Shown here one piece after another: positions 45,358 to 57,738 of a stretch of DNA of 64,000 nucleotides. The translations under genes were made by a program, and so were the position numbers. How positions within the stretch are numbered: position 1 is the first letter of the stretch; every line of letters begins with the position of its first letter. Under the pieces are notes generated by a model, which saw nothing but the letters and a program-made list of their open reading frames with translations, was not told where the DNA came from and made no database searches. Source of the DNA: Zanthoxylum bungeanum (Eukaryota; Streptophyta; Magnoliopsida; Sapindales; Rutaceae); NCBI GenBank assembly GCA_019454045.1, contig SKCR01033461.1:1-64000 (forward strand). Reading direction: 5' to 3'.

Positions 45358-48300
45358 CATGGTTGTTAAAGGCAACATGAGGCGCGCCTCGATGCGAGGG
45401 GCACATGAGGCGCTGGGCTTTACGCATCAACGGAGTTGAGGCGAGGCGAGGTGATTCTATTGAGGCGAGGCGAGGCGACATGAAGCGCATGAGGCGCGCT
45501 GAGGCGAGAAGCGCAAGAAACGTGCGCATCATGGAGATTGGAATTGGTATTTAAGGAAATTTCAAAAACCCTAATTCCTCATTTGCTACCCTGCGACGTG
45601 CGTACAACCTGTGAGAAGTTTCAGCCTCCACTGCAGCCGATGACTCCACCGCCGACGACTCCACCGCTGAAGACTCCACCGCCGGACTCCACCGTAGATG
45701 ACTCCTCAGCCTGTAAGGTACGTACGATTTTGTCCTCTGTTTTTTCTTCTATTAATCTTTCTTCATCAGTCATGACTCATTAGTAATCTTTCTTCTATTC
45801 TTCCTCGATTTTGTCCTCTGTTTTTTTTTTGGTGAAATTGGAATGGTTTAATGGAATTGGAATAATGAGTAATCAAGGTTATGTACTTGTGTTTTTGCTT
45901 TTACTTGAGAAATTCACTTGTGTTTTTTCCGATTTTGCTCTCTGATTTTGTTCTCTGATTTTTTTTTTTGGGCCGAAAATTAAATTCAAGGTTATGAGTT
46001 GAATATTTATTTTTTTGTACATAATGGAATTTAGAGGCTCATGTAAAAGTAGAAAAACCTATCCCGCTTGGAAATATTCGCAGATGCTTGATCCTACGAA
46101 TATGAACAATTTGAAGTGTAATTTTTGTGAAAAATTGGTGAAAGGGGGGGTCAATAGGATGAAACAACATCTCGCTGGAGGCTATAGAAATGTGACCAAA
46201 TGTGGTAGATGTCATCCCCATGTTAGTGAGGAGATTAGAGATTATTTTCTGAAAAGATCTCAATATAAGGAAGAAAGTAATACAATTCCACACTTTGATG
46301 ATTTTGATACTTATGTTGATGATAATGATGATGTTGTGAGGGTTGTTACTCAAACTCAAATGTGAAAGAAGCGAAAACAAAAGGGACCAATGCATTTGTA
46401 TTTCACTCCTGATGCTGAGAGGGTTGTCAAGGATCAGAAAGAATGAAAGTTGAAGCAATTGGCAATAAATGAATCATGCAAAAAATAGTTGAGGGATAAA
46501 GCGTGTAGAGACCTAACTAGATGGTTCCATGATGCTGGGATACCTTTTAATACGGTTAAATTGGATAGTTTTGCAGTAGCAATTGAATTAATTGGACAAT
46601 TTGAGCCTGGTATGAAACCACCTAGTTATCACGAGGTCCGAGTTCCATTGTTGGCAAAGGAAGTTCAACACACCAAAGAATTGATGAATGTACATAAAGA
46701 AGAATGGGAAAAATATAGATGCTCATTTATATCGGATGGATGGCGTGATTCAATGGTTAATATGGATATTATAAATTTTTTAGTCAATTCTTCGAGGGGA
46801 TCTGTGTTTATCAAATCCATTGATGCTTCAAACCTTGTGAAAACTTAAAAACTTTGTACAAGATGCCTGATGAATTGTTGAAGAAATTGGAGATGAAAAT
46901 GTTGTTCAAGTAGTGACCGATAATGCATCAAATTATGTAGCAATATATATTCTTTTATTTATTGTACAAGTAGTGACTGATTTATTTATTGTTGATATAG
47001 TTTACTAACATAGTTCAATGAAATATGAATTTTGTAGAGAGATTGTTGGAAGCGAAGAGACGACATTTGTATTGGTCACAATGCACTGCTCATTGTCTTG
47101 ATTTGATACTTGAAGATATTGAGAAGATTCGTTTAATATATGGAACATTGAAAAGGGCCGTGTATGTGACCGGTTATATTTATAGTCGTACAAGTGTGGT
47201 AAATTTGATGAGAAATTTTACAAATAAAGAATTGCTTAGGCCTGCAATGACCAGATTTGCTACTGCCTATATCACTCTCCGATTCATACATAGCCAACAA
47301 AATATTTTGAGAAAGATGTTCACTTCAGATGAGTGGCATAATAGTAAATGGTCTAAGGAGGAAGGAGGGAAAAGAGCAACACAAATTGTTTTGATGCCAA
47401 CCTTTTAGAAGAATGTTGTGTATACTCTAAAATTAATTGGCCCTCTTGTTAGTGTACTTAGAATGGTTGATGGTGAGAAGAAGCCTCATATGAGTTATAT
47501 TTACGAGGCTATGGATAGGGTCAAAGAAGCTACTGCTAAGTCTTTTAATGAGACAAGAAAAACATGCTTCTGTTTTCAACATCATTGATGAAATGTGGAA
47601 TTGCCAACTTCATCGGCCTTTGCATGCAGTTGGATATTACTTGAACCCAGAATTTTTCTATTCAAATCCAAACATTGATTCAGATGAAGAAGTCGTGCAA
47701 GGTTTGTATGATTGCATTGGGAGACTTGTTCTGGATATTGATGTACAAGACAAGATTGATAATGAGTTGCCAAAATATAGAAATGCTCACGGTACACTGG
47801 GGGGGACCTATTGCAATCAGACAAAGAATAAAAAATCACCTGGTAAATTATTTAATCACAATAATTTTTAAATTATATTATGTAAATACATTTTATTAAT
47901 TTTTATTCTTTGTATTAATAGTTGAGTGGTGGACGTCGCATGGAGCTTCCACTCCAAATTTACAGAAATTTGCCATAAAAGTCTTGAGTCTAACATGCAG
48001 TGCCACGGATTGTGAAAGGAATTGGAGTGTATTTCAGCAGGTAATCTTTTAACTAATAAAATTTTAGTAAATTGTAAATAAAATATTATTTATGTAAACT
48101 TATAATTATTTCTTTCTTTCTTTGATAGCTTCATAACAAAAGGAGAAATAAGCTTGCTTAACAACGTTTGAATGATTTGGTTTTTGTGAAATATAACCGA
48201 TCATTGAGACGACGTTATGATTTGCGAGATACCCTTAATCCAATCTTGTTGGAAGATATTGATGATTGCAACGAATGGTTGACTGGGATATCAGATGGTG

Positions 48301-48961
48301 ATTCTGATATGGATGATGATTTGGTTTTTGATAATGAACCTTTGACATGGGGTCAAGTTGCTACAACTGCTGGAGTATATGAGCCAACCCATCATACTAG
48401 ATCAAAAACAGGTGGAAAACTAAGTACTTCTAAGCTGCTCACTTGAGGTTAATCAATGAAAATAATGACTTAGAAGATATAGATGAAGAGGAGATAGATC
48501 GTGAAGATTTAAGCGATGGAGAAGAATATGATGAATTACTCATGGATGATGATGATTTTTCTCTTGATTAGATGATTTTTAATGCTTGTTGTTTTTCATT
48601 TTCATGAACGTGAACTATGCATATTTTGTTAAGAATATGATGATGATGTTTCTTTTGACTAAATACTTTATAATTATATTTTTTTTTCTTGAATTTGAAG
48701 TTTTTTAATTATGCCTATTGTCAAGTATTACTTGTTTGATGAGTATATTTAATATAAAAGTAGACTATATATGAAAAAATTACTATCTATTTATTATTTT
48801 TTTACATTTACAAGTAAATGATGCATATATTACAAATTTAAAATTATTATTAACAGATGTGCGCCTCGTGTCTGTGAGGCGTGCGCCTCTCGCCCCACGC
48901 CTCACGCCTCGCTTTTCTGGCTCTGATCGCCTCGGTGCGCCTCTCGCCTTTAACTACCTTG
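45358..48961 (+). mobile_element. Inner hAT transposon with transposase gene
   Basis: A perfect 8-bp duplication ATATGTGG (45350-45357 and 48962-48969). Ends CATGGTTGTTAAAGGC and GCCTTTAACTACCTTG are inverted, 14 of 16 matching. GAGGCG-type subterminal repeats at 45374-45520 and 48858-48950 resemble those of the outer element, so the two are probably relatives. The transposase gene runs 46024-48571. Confidence 0.92.
46024..48571 (+). pseudogene. hAT transposase, degenerate
   Basis: The ATG at 46024 starts MEFRGSCKSRKTYPAWKYSQ. A BED-type zinc finger follows (CNFCEKLVKGGVNRMKQHLA). At 46489-46848 is the DUF659 region (RWFHDAGIPFNTVKLDSF, ISDGWRD). At 47025-47408 come the conserved WSQCTAHCLDLILEDIEKI and TRFATAY blocks. 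A helical insert follows (HRPLHAVGYYLNPEFFY) and then the C-terminal dimerisation motif near 47925-48040 (WWTSHGASTPNLQKFAIKVL, CSATDCERNWSVF). An acidic tail ends at 48571. Stops at 46362, 46486 and 46846, a gap at about 46900-47020 and other frame changes break it. Confidence 0.87.
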
Positions 48962-49634
48962 ATATGTGGTTGCTTAAGCTTCATTAACCATTTACTAAAG
49001 CAACAACTAATGGATAATGTTCCTATTTGGAGTTTGATGTCTTAAAATTAGACAAGTAAGAAAAAGAAAACTATAAAAATCAATGTATCCCATTACTCAA
49101 TTGACGATAATTTGTCTCTCTTTTATTAGTTTTTTCAAAAGCATATAGTATAAAGGGATAATAAGATTTTTGTCCTTTTTTAGAAATTGTTTGTATCTTT
49201 TAATTCCTTAATAAATATTTGAAACGACGTTTCACCCTTAAAATAATAACATAAAAGGATATTTTTAGGGTAAATGTGATACTTTAACAATCAAATTAAC
49301 TAATTTTAATAGAAAAATAAGCGAAACCTGCTCTTATTTTCCAAAAATAAGTGAACTCACTACAAGTTTTATATCTGATGATGAGAGGGATTTTGACCCA
49401 AGTTTCATGCCGCTAGACATAAATGATAGCTTATTTAGGGATTATTTATCAATTATTTTTTGAACATACTATGAATGATGGAGAAATGAATATGTTTTGG
49501 ATTATTGATGTTTTTATTATGCTGATATTATGATTTTATTTTTTTTTTGATTTTCGGATCGAGGCACCCGCCTCGCGCCTCAATGGCCGACCGCTTCGAG
49601 GCGCCGCCACGTATTTTTAAACATTGGTTGTATC

Positions 49635-49705
49635 ATAGCGCACATTGGATTTTTGTTGTGATCGACGTGGTGGCAAAGAGTGGGTATTATATAGATCTTT
49701 ACAGA
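49635..49705 (+). pseudogene. Ulp1-like exon, 3' part, between two hAT elements
   Basis: 71 bp holding the catalytic His segment AHWIFVVIDVVAKSGYYIDLY, open from the outer hAT's target duplication to the third hAT's insertion site. It is the continuation of the exon ending at 44984. It was hit a second time by the element at 49706. Confidence 0.6.
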
Positions 49706-52700
49706 CAGTGTTCTAAAACGCGCTAGGCGCTAGTCGGGCAGTGACCCAGCGCCTAGGGCACTTAGGCGGGGCCTAGGCAATTAGTCGGCAAATAATTAAA
49801 AATCTAATATTTTCCAACATCATTATTCATAAATAATCCAAATTATATAAATTCAATCGAAATGTAATAAAACATAAAACAATTAATCAAACACAATCAA
49901 TCATATAATGATTTAAAACATCATTTATCTAAGTTCATGTTCATCATCCTTTAACAAAGTTAAATACAACTAAATATCTAATTCTTCTTCATCCTATTCA
50001 AACTCATCATCCTTAAGTTTTTCATCAGAATCAAAATCTTCTTCATCAAGTTCTCTGTATTCATCATTTCTAGCGTTTTTTCGAGGTTGTAATATTTCAT
50101 ATGCCCTAGATGCTTCTCCAACCATCCTCCAAGTAAGCCCCGAACCGGGCTCCACTTCTTCATCATCACCAGAGTCACCACCCTCAATAATCCATCCTTG
50201 TGCATTAGTAGCATCTTTTGCTTGTAATACATTCAATTTCAAATCCTTCTCCATTTTGTGCTTGTTCTGTAACTTGGCATTAAAGGAAACAAAGACATGA
50301 TTGTTTAATCGATTCACATCTAGTCTATTCATTTTCTTCGTGTAAATCTACATAAATAATTTAAATACATCAATTAATATTAATAATTATAAAATAAAAT
50401 AATCAAATATTTAGTTAATGTTAAATATTTACCCATTCAAAAGTGCTCCAATTTTGTTCGCACCCGGATGAACTAGTGGTTAATGAAAGTATCATTTTTA
50501 CCATTTTTAGCAAGTTAGGTGTATGATGTCCATATGTACGCCACCATGAAAATACAAATTAACATAAATAGTTTGAATGAAATATAATAAATCTTATATA
50601 TTTTGTAAAATAATTCAAATGAATACTTTGTTTTTACCTGGATTAAAAACATCAATCGATACCCGACATGCTTTGGCCGCCACTTCTCTACCAAAAGCTT
50701 CATCTTTTGTCTTATGCGAAGCCAACTCCTCATTTATCACCTTACTTTGCATGTCAATGTCATTAGGGAAGAAAACCTCCACAACCGTAAATACCCCATC
50801 CATTACATTCACATCGTACACAATACTTGTATCCTTATAGTAGTAGTAAGGATTTAATAGATAAGCAACACAATGCAATGGAGTATCAAGCCGCCCTTCA
50901 ATTTTACTATCAATAATCTCCAAGATTGGCCGATAATTACTCTCAATATTGTTCAATGCATCATTTATCTCTTCTTTTGCATTCTTTAGCTCTCCATAAA
51001 CAAACCCCATGGATGGCTTTCTATCCCCATCAACTAATTGAAGCACCCTCACCAAAGGTGCAAACGCCTTCAAACATTGAGTTACCCCATTCCAAAAAGA
51101 GACACTCATCACCGTGGCAAATGCAGCTTTCCTTTTAGCTTGCTTCGACCATATGCACTCATCTCATTCCGTGCTAGCAAACATGGTTCGCAAACTTTCT
51201 TTTTTCTCGATCAAACTTTGTAAGATTAAGAAAGCTGAGGCAAACCTAGTTAATCCCGGTCTGACTATGTCCTCTGTTTTGTAAACAATCTCATCATGGA
51301 CAAAGTCTTGTGATGGGCATACACGAAAATGGTGAAAGCCTTGGCACTATCAATGATTTTTTTTTTGTACCTCGGCAATTTCTCAATACTTTCAAGCATG
51401 AGGTTTATGGTGTGAGTAGCACATGAACTCCAAAAAATATTTGGCATCTTCGCCTTCAACAACTTTGCCGTGGCCATATTGTTTGAGGCATTGTCTGTTA
51501 CAACTTGAACCACATTTTCCGCCCCCACTTGTTCAATGCCCGTCATAACATACTTATAAATGTGCTCAGTAGTATGCGCCACATCAGAACTTTCCTTGGA
51601 AGAAAGGAAAGTGGTACCTATTGTGCAATTAACACACAAATTCATTATGCTTCTCCTTTTCCTATCACTCCAAGCATCTGTCATGATCGAACACATGTTC
51701 TCCTTCCACTCCTTCTCATGTTGTAGAAAATCTTTAACACTTTCAACTTCCTCTTTCAATAATGGCTCCCTCAATTCATATTGGCTAGGACCTCTGAAAC
51801 CCGATCCAAATTGACCAACTGCTTCCATCATCGCTATCCAGCTATCATTGTCAATGGCATTGAACGGAATACCGGATTCATCAACACACTTAGCAACAAA
51901 TCGCTTCACATTATGTGTCTTCTCTTTAAAAAGTGTTTCATTAATATTTTGTTGACGCATTGTTTTACCATCACTAGCTGAAGAATCATGAGGATTTACC
52001 ACTGTCCACCTATCTAAAGGCCCGTGATGCCAAGGGGGTTTTGAATCTAACCATTCTTCTTCTATTTCACGAATTTCATCTTCTTCTTCATCGCTCCCAA
52101 TATTCACTCCTTGCCTTATCTCACTAACATGCTTCTCTTTTCTTTTCTTTTTATTTCTTGCCTCCAAAATGGCTTGTCTACACTTCTCTTGATTTTCTTT
52201 ACTGGGTTTTGGACATTTTGCAACATTCCCTGATATATGTCCAATATTTTCGTTCATTCTATAAACTCCACCGGAATTTTTTTTGAACATAACTTGCATT
52301 TGACTTTATCCAAGTTAATCGGATCCACTAAAACCCCATACTGCTATCCAACATCATTTGAGTTCCGTTTAAGAACCGGACAACACTCTGAATTAGAAGC
52401 CGCGGAAGAAAAAGCCATGTCCTACTAACAGTATAAGAATGAATCAATTAATTTAATTAGCAATGAAAATATGAAATATACTAAATCTAAATCTTAAATT
52501 ATATAATATAATATGCAAAATAATTGAAATTTTCAATTGAATACTTAGTAGTACTAAATAAATTTTTTTTAATTAAGTAATTAGTTATTATTTATTAATT
52601 ACAAATAAACACTCTAATGTCAAAATAAAAACAAATAACAAAATAAATATAATAAGAAAATGGAACAGTATCAAGCTAATATAGAAGAACCCCACAAATA

Positions 52701-53537
52701 TGGTTAGAAAGAAAACATAAATCATTTCCATAGCAAACCCACAAAAGCATTGATATTAATATTCTTTGCAGAGAACAGTGGCTCCCAACAACAAAAAATC
52801 AAAATTTTCCATCCAATAAACCCTAAAACAACTGACTTCCTTTAACAATGAATCAGCCAAACAATACACCCATATGAGGAAAAAAATTTAAATTTTACAA
52901 CCGCATTGAACAAAACACAAACAAAAATGCAAGCTTTAAGAACCGACACTTGCTCAAATACAAAAGAGGGGAAAAAATAATAATTTGTTTACCTTATAAA
53001 GTTGGAAAACAAAGGCGCAATGAGAGAAAGGAGGGAACGCTGGATTGAGTATTGACTAGTGAAAAAAAAACGCAAAGTGAAGTGTGAAGAAGAAGAAGAA
53101 GAAGACGGGGCTGAGGCGCTGGGCAGAGAGGAAATGAAGAAGAATACTGAATATATCAAAAAAAGAGCCTTTACGCATGATTTGTTTTTAACCTATCCCC
53201 AAAAACGATGACTTTTTGGGGGTATTATTAAACCCCCAAAACGTCGTCGTTTTAATAATACCCCAAAACGGACGACGTTTTGGAGGGTTTCAAAACCTCC
53301 AAATCCTCATCGTTTTGGAGCGCGGCTGCAAAAAAAAAAAACAACGCCGAGTCTAGGCACCTACGTGTTGAGACTCGGCTCGTACGCGACCGATTGCCGG
53401 TGAAATCGGCCTCTAGGCGCCGATTTCACGCCGACGACTGCATCACGCGCCTACCTCCATCGATTCGGTGGTAATCGTCGCGGCTGGGCCGGGATGAGCG
53501 AAAATGCGCCGCCTAGGCGGCGCTTTTTCGAACACTG
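49706..53537 (-). mobile_element. Third hAT transposon
   Basis: Ends CAGTGTTCTAAAACGCGC (49706) and GCGCTTTTTCGAACACTG (to 53537) are inverted with 16 of 18 matching. The 8-bp duplication is near perfect: TTTACAGA at 49698-49705 and ATTACAGA at 53538-53545. Subterminal CGCCTAGGCG-type repeats occur at both ends. A minus-strand transposase spans 49994-52418. The upstream part, 52430-53540, holds a leader plus A-rich, repeat-bearing sequence (GACGACGTTTTGG words at 53205-53300). Confidence 0.9.
49994..52418 (-). pseudogene. hAT transposase, almost complete, frameshifted
   Basis: The start at 52418 reads MAFSSAASNSECCPVLKRNS. The BED finger begins VKCKLCSKKI, and a frameshift in an A-run (about 52280) takes it into the long open frame 51265-52299 with GGVYRMNENIGHISGN. 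That frame carries an acidic linker, DUF659 (FVAKCVDESGIPFNAIDNDS, MTDAWSDRKRRSIMN) and VVTDNASNNMATAKLL, CATHTINLMLESIEKL. Later exons are 50615-51112 (TPLHCVAYLLNPYYYY) and the dimerisation block 50427-50545 (TPNLLKMVKMILSLTTSSSG, CEQNWSTFE), ending in an acidic tail (49994-50332). A TAG replaces an expected Trp near the start. Few lesions compared with the inner hAT copy. Confidence 0.85.
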
Positions 53538-53680
53538 ATTACAGAGTTAGTAATTAAATAAGTGTTAAATTATGATATGTCATGCTACTGTAGGTTAAAC
53601 ATCAAAAGTTTTGCATGTGTTTTAAGGGGATCACAATGTTTGCTGTCATGAAGACCAAAAGAATAATACACCGAGGTTTG

Positions 53681-53949
53681 AAAATAGTGCAAGTAAGAAT
53701 TTTTAGTTAGATTTCCTTAATAAAAATAACAATTATAAACATTTATAAATATGTCATTTTGGTGACTGTAGGTTCTTATATAGCCGGGTTCACATGAGTA
53801 TGGTTATTATGTTAAAAATAGTGCAAGTAAGAATTTTTAGTTATATTTCCTTAATAAAAATAACAACTATAAACCTTTATAAATATGCCATTTTGGTAAC
53901 TGTAGGTTCCTATATAGCCGAGTTCACATGAGTATGGTTATTAATATGT
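53681..53949. repeat. Tandem duplication, ~133-bp unit, two copies
   Basis: The segments 53681-53812 and 53814-53949 are nearly identical (GAAAATAGTGCAAGTAAGAA to ACATGAGTATGGTTATTA), differing at about eight positions. Each contains an intron-like stretch and TGTAGGTT. Confidence 0.92.
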
Positions 53950-54202
53950 CATAATTCAATAACATATTTTTGTCATACATTTAATTTTTAATGACATAAA
54001 AAGGTCATAAAATCGAAGATTTATGGCATTTATTAGTGTCATATTTGTATGTCATTTATGTGACGGAAAAATATGTCATAACATTTATGACACAGAAAAC
54101 CGTGATAAAAAAGATGACATGACGATATATGGCAGTTTTAAAACTATCATAAAAACACGTTTATGATAATTTTAAATTGTCATAAAGTGCGAATTTATAG
54201 TG
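53945..54202. repeat. Right end of a CACTA-like element (tentative)
   Basis: Many TGTCATAA / TTATGACA words in both orientations lead up to CGAATTTATAGTG, i.e. CACTATAAATTCG on the other strand. It lies downstream of the Ulp1-like exon, as expected for CACTA elements that carry such a gene. A matching left end was not found; CACTACAATAAAT at 32236 is a weak candidate and its flank (GTT versus GTG) does not match. Confidence 0.35.
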
Positions 54203-55540
54203 GTGTTATTTGATACCCACTATCATGATCCATTTTTCCCATCCTCTCTTGCAGCCTATCAAGCTCCTTACACATGTCATGTAATCTTCTTAAAACTCAT
54301 CATGGGCCATCATTGTGTTCGAAGACTCAAAATAAGAAATCAAAAATAAAGACTCAACAAAGAAAGGCAAAACTCAAGACTCAAGAAACTAACAAGACAA
54401 TAGAAAGACTCAACCAAGATTCAAACAAGACTTTTCAAACAAGACTCAGGAAAGACTTAATAGGACTCAAAAACAAGAATAAAACTCTAAGAAGCCAAAG
54501 AACACAAAAGAAAATTCAAGAATAAGAATCTAATCTGAACCAAATTGATATTCTTCTCTTTTTTTTTTAAAGATACCAATAACAATGAAGAAAAACTCTA
54601 AACAAAATAAGAAGACAAAATAAAATACAAAGAAAACATATCTGAAACACTAAAATCGAACATGATCAGAAATTTGCGCAACTAAAAAAATTCATCCCGT
54701 AACTCATGTTTGAAAAGGAATTTGGGACCCAATATGTGCACGGACGGCCTTCAACAATCCACTATCTATTCGTCTTGTCGAGTAGATGCAAATTGATATT
54801 ATTGGTCTCATAATGCTTTTTGGATTAAAAGTTATGACTGTTTGAAGTTCGGTATGCGTTTGAAAAATTCTGACCCTCCGAAACTGATTTTTTTTAGATT
54901 TTTGTTTAATGACTCTAAGAAAAAACTCTCAATAACACTAAGAAAACTAAGAACACAAGAAAATATATAAAAACTGATCAAGAATAACAAGAACCCTAAA
55001 GAAAACAAAGAAACTAAACAAAACCCTAAGGCTTAACCGAATCTGTTTTGGGAACTAGCGCAAAAAGAAAAAAGATAGATAATTTATTAAACCAACCAAA
55101 ACTCTAAATGGCAACTGTTGTAAACCCAATGAAAATAATATCCAGAAAAACTCACGAACAAGATGAAAACATGCCTAAGAAAGCAAATCAAAATGTCCAA
55201 CGCAACTTGAATCACCAAATTCAGATATTGGATGAGCATGTTATGGCCAAAATACGAAGATTGCGCAAATCCCGCCGTCTGGGTCGTATTCTATTGAAAA
55301 TTGTGGACTTCCTTAGCCCAACTCTTGGAGGCTTCTTGAAAAACCCAAATTATCTAGGATTGGATCTTGGTGTTGTCCTTATGAGCTTGGCCTTGAATCT
55401 TAAACTTGATATTCTCTTGAATTCGGTTAAAATCCATTTTTCTTGATGTATCTTGTGGATCTTGGGATTTCTTAAATTTTGAAACTTTGAATCTTGAATA
55501 AAGATAAAATCTGATACTATGTATCATATCAAATGGTAAC
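54203..55540. other. A-rich repeat sequence, unassigned
   Basis: Strong A bias with runs of AAGACTCAA-, AACAAGACT- and CTAAGAAAAC-like words; ORFs such as 54274-54525 and 55108-55446 show only this bias. The stretch 55365-55530 is repeated at 26575-26745. No domain or element end was recognised. Confidence 0.5.
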
Positions 55541-56130
55541 ACCATTTAAAGAATAAACCTTATGTTTATTTTAGGTCCAACATAAATAAATTTTCTTGAA
55601 ATAAATAAATATGTACATAAATATGAGAAAACCCCACAAACATATAAGAATTTTATTTAATTAAGAAAATCCATATAACAAAAATTACATAATGGAAGCA
55701 AATCCCATTATAACTACATGACTCTTAATCTCAACGGTGACACGCCTTTTGTCAAATTATCAGCAATCAGCAATCATCAATTTAGTATTTATGTGTTTAA
55801 TGAACACTTTCTTTTCTTTAACACGTTCCATTATGAAAAAATATTTGATGTCGATGTGTTTATTATGACTACCACTTATATTATATATTTTATCTATAAA
55901 ACAACAGTTGAATTGTCACAGGTACATCTTCAATGGCTAGAAATTAAATCCACAATTCTATGCCTATAAATGAAACTCGTCATCTACACACAATGCGAGG
56001 TAATCTCAAAACAAGAAATGAACGCAGCTTCTATAGTGGAGGTAGTAGTCAAAGTCTATTTTTTACTCCTATAAGATACAACTCCATTGGCTGGCATAAA
56101 CACATATCAAGATGTTTCTGTTGACCTTTT
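55541..56130 (-). pseudogene. Copia RNase H end and partial LTR, minus strand
   Basis: Reading the minus strand from 56115 down: PANGVVSYRSKK, then TLTTTSTIEAAFISCFE, then MYCDNSTVV-like and NKHIDIKY text, then RVKEKKVFIKHINTKLMIAD and LTKGVSPL. This is the C-terminal RNase H of Copia pol, followed by what should be 3' untranslated region and LTR start to about 55541. Frame changes occur every 20-40 codons. RT is not visible upstream. Confidence 0.75.
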
Positions 56131-56915
56131 AGGTCTCATACCTTATATTAATTTTGATAATAATAAATCATGTATCAATTTTAATTAGGAAAAGCACTCA
56201 TCAATGATATAGATGGAAGAGCAACCATAAAAATGAGTAAAAGATAAAGAAATATTCAAGCTCAACAAGTTTCAAGATTGCAGAAGAATAGTTTATGTGA
56301 AAATTCTTATCAATCTTATAAATCTTTTTGATTATTGGTTATTCATGTTAAGCATGTAAGATCTCATTGAAATAAATCTCATGTATATCATTCATCATTT
56401 TAGTCAAATTTTATTTTATTTTATTTTAATGAAAAATGACTTATTTGTAAGATTTCTAGACTTTTGGTCAAATTTATAATTCTTAAAAGTTTTAAAATCA
56501 TGAACTTGATCATTTTTACAACTTTAGTGGTCCTAATTGTATTCCTTAATATATGAAAATAGTCTATTTTGAAAGATTCCTCATTAGGGAAATTTGTTTC
56601 TATAGAAATGACTTATTTTAAGATTTCTAAACTTTTGGGCCAAATCTTGAATTTCTTAATAGTTTTGAAATCAAGAACTCGATCATTTGTTTACAATCTT
56701 TATGGTGATAATTATATTCCTTAATATTTATAAAAATGATTTTTGAAAGATTTCGAAACTGTTAGGAAAATTTATAAATTCATTAAAATTTTGAAAATGG
56801 ACTAAAATGATATTGGCCTATCGGGCTAACAGATTATTCTAATCGGTGATCCGATAGTGTTAAATATTGAAATTTTGTGTTAATAATGGCTATATTTCTT
56901 TTTATTTATGAATAC
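56131..56915. other. AT-rich sequence with a diverged tandem repeat
   Basis: Two imperfect ~165-bp copies (about 56440-56600 and 56612-56775), each reading AAGATTTCTARACTTTTGG, then TTTTRAAATCA, ACTYGATCATTT and ATTCCTTAATAT. No coding potential. It ends at AATAC (56911-56915), the presumed target duplication of the element that follows. Confidence 0.6.
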
Positions 56916-57105
56916 TGATGAGTGGTATTTATATCACTATTTCCCACTCATTTAACCTAATATTTTGTATAGTTTCTTGAGTTTTGTGAATGTTTTGATA
57001 TGTTTTGTGTTATTTTGTAGATAAAATAAAGTTTGGAAAGCATTGGAGGCAATTTGGGGCAAAAACGGACAAAAATGCGTCAACAGGGATATTTTATTCT
57101 TTTGC

Positions 57106-57139
57106 GCGTCGCGACGCCCAGACTTCCGCGTCGCGACGT
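57106..57139. repeat. Paired GCGTCGCGACGC palindromes, upstream pair
   Basis: GCGTCGCGACGC at 57106-57117 and GCGTCGCGACGT at 57128-57139, start to start 22 bp. The same pair is found in the 3' LTR (63162 on). Confidence 0.9.
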
Positions 57140-57224
57140 CTAAAATACGCCGAACAGTGCTAACGTGCGCCGGGTCCACAAATCAGAATCTGAGAAAAGT
57201 TTGACTTTGCTAAAATACGCCGTG

Positions 57225-57624
57225 CCACGTGTCACCATCACAGCCGATCTGCTAACGTGCGCCATGCCACGTGTCAGCATCCTACGGTGCCTACAGTCAT
57301 CATCGCCACGTGTCGCCACATCGTCGCCAGTCACCGCCATGTCATCAGCCATGTCAGCAAGTCAACAAGTCAAATTGCCACGTGTCGTGCCACATCATCA
57401 TCAGCCAATCAGGAAGTGACACGTGTCGCAATTCTATGGTGCCGACAGTCTCTTTCCCACGTGTCACCACGTCATCGCCAAGTCAGCGCCACGTCAGCGC
57501 CACGTCAGCATCAATAATTGAGTATCCTATCCTTATCTGACACGTGGTGGATAAGAATCTCAGCGACCAATCAGAAGCCGCCACGTGTCACAATAATTGA
57601 AGCCCAACCACTCTGCCACGTGTC
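57225..57624. promoter_or_regulatory. Array of nine CACGTG (G-box / ABRE-like) sites in U3
   Basis: CACGTG cores at 57226, 57268, 57307, 57379, 57420, 57458, 57541, 57582 and 57617. Eight read CACGTGTC on the plus strand and the one at 57541 reads it on the minus strand. Further CACGTC words lie between. CACGTGTC combines the G-box bound by bHLH/bZIP factors with the ACGTGTC core of abscisic-acid response elements. The array ends about 115 bp upstream of the TATA box and is repeated in the 3' LTR. Confidence 0.75.
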
Positions 57625-57687
57625 ACCTTATCATCTTATCCAGAATCTTCAAACAGCGAACCAGAGCGTGCCACGTCGACAAATCCG

Positions 57688-57721
57688 GCGTCGCGACGCT
57701 GAGGTCCTGGCGTCGCGACGC
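57688..57721. repeat. Paired GCGTCGCGACGC palindromes, downstream pair
   Basis: Perfect 12-bp palindromes at 57688-57699 and 57710-57721, again 22 bp start to start. This pair lies between the G-box array and the TATA box, mirroring the pair on the other side of the array. Confidence 0.92.
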
Positions 57722-57738
57722 TGGATCCTACCGAGGCC

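Larger units (their letters stand above)
44985..49626. mobile_element. Outer hAT-type DNA transposon
   Basis: A perfect 8-bp duplication GTTGTATC (44977-44984 and 49627-49634). The ends CATTGTTTAAAAA and TTTTTAAACATTG are inverted with one mismatch. GAGGCG / CGCCTC repeats fill both subterminal zones (44999-45115 and 49558-49610). Its own sequence is about 1.0 kb; the rest is the second hAT inserted in it. It has no transposase of its own, so it is non-autonomous. Confidence 0.9.

Noticed and set aside
54274..54525. Lys/Gln-rich ORF of 83 codons
   Set aside because: Reflects A-rich repeat sequence only.
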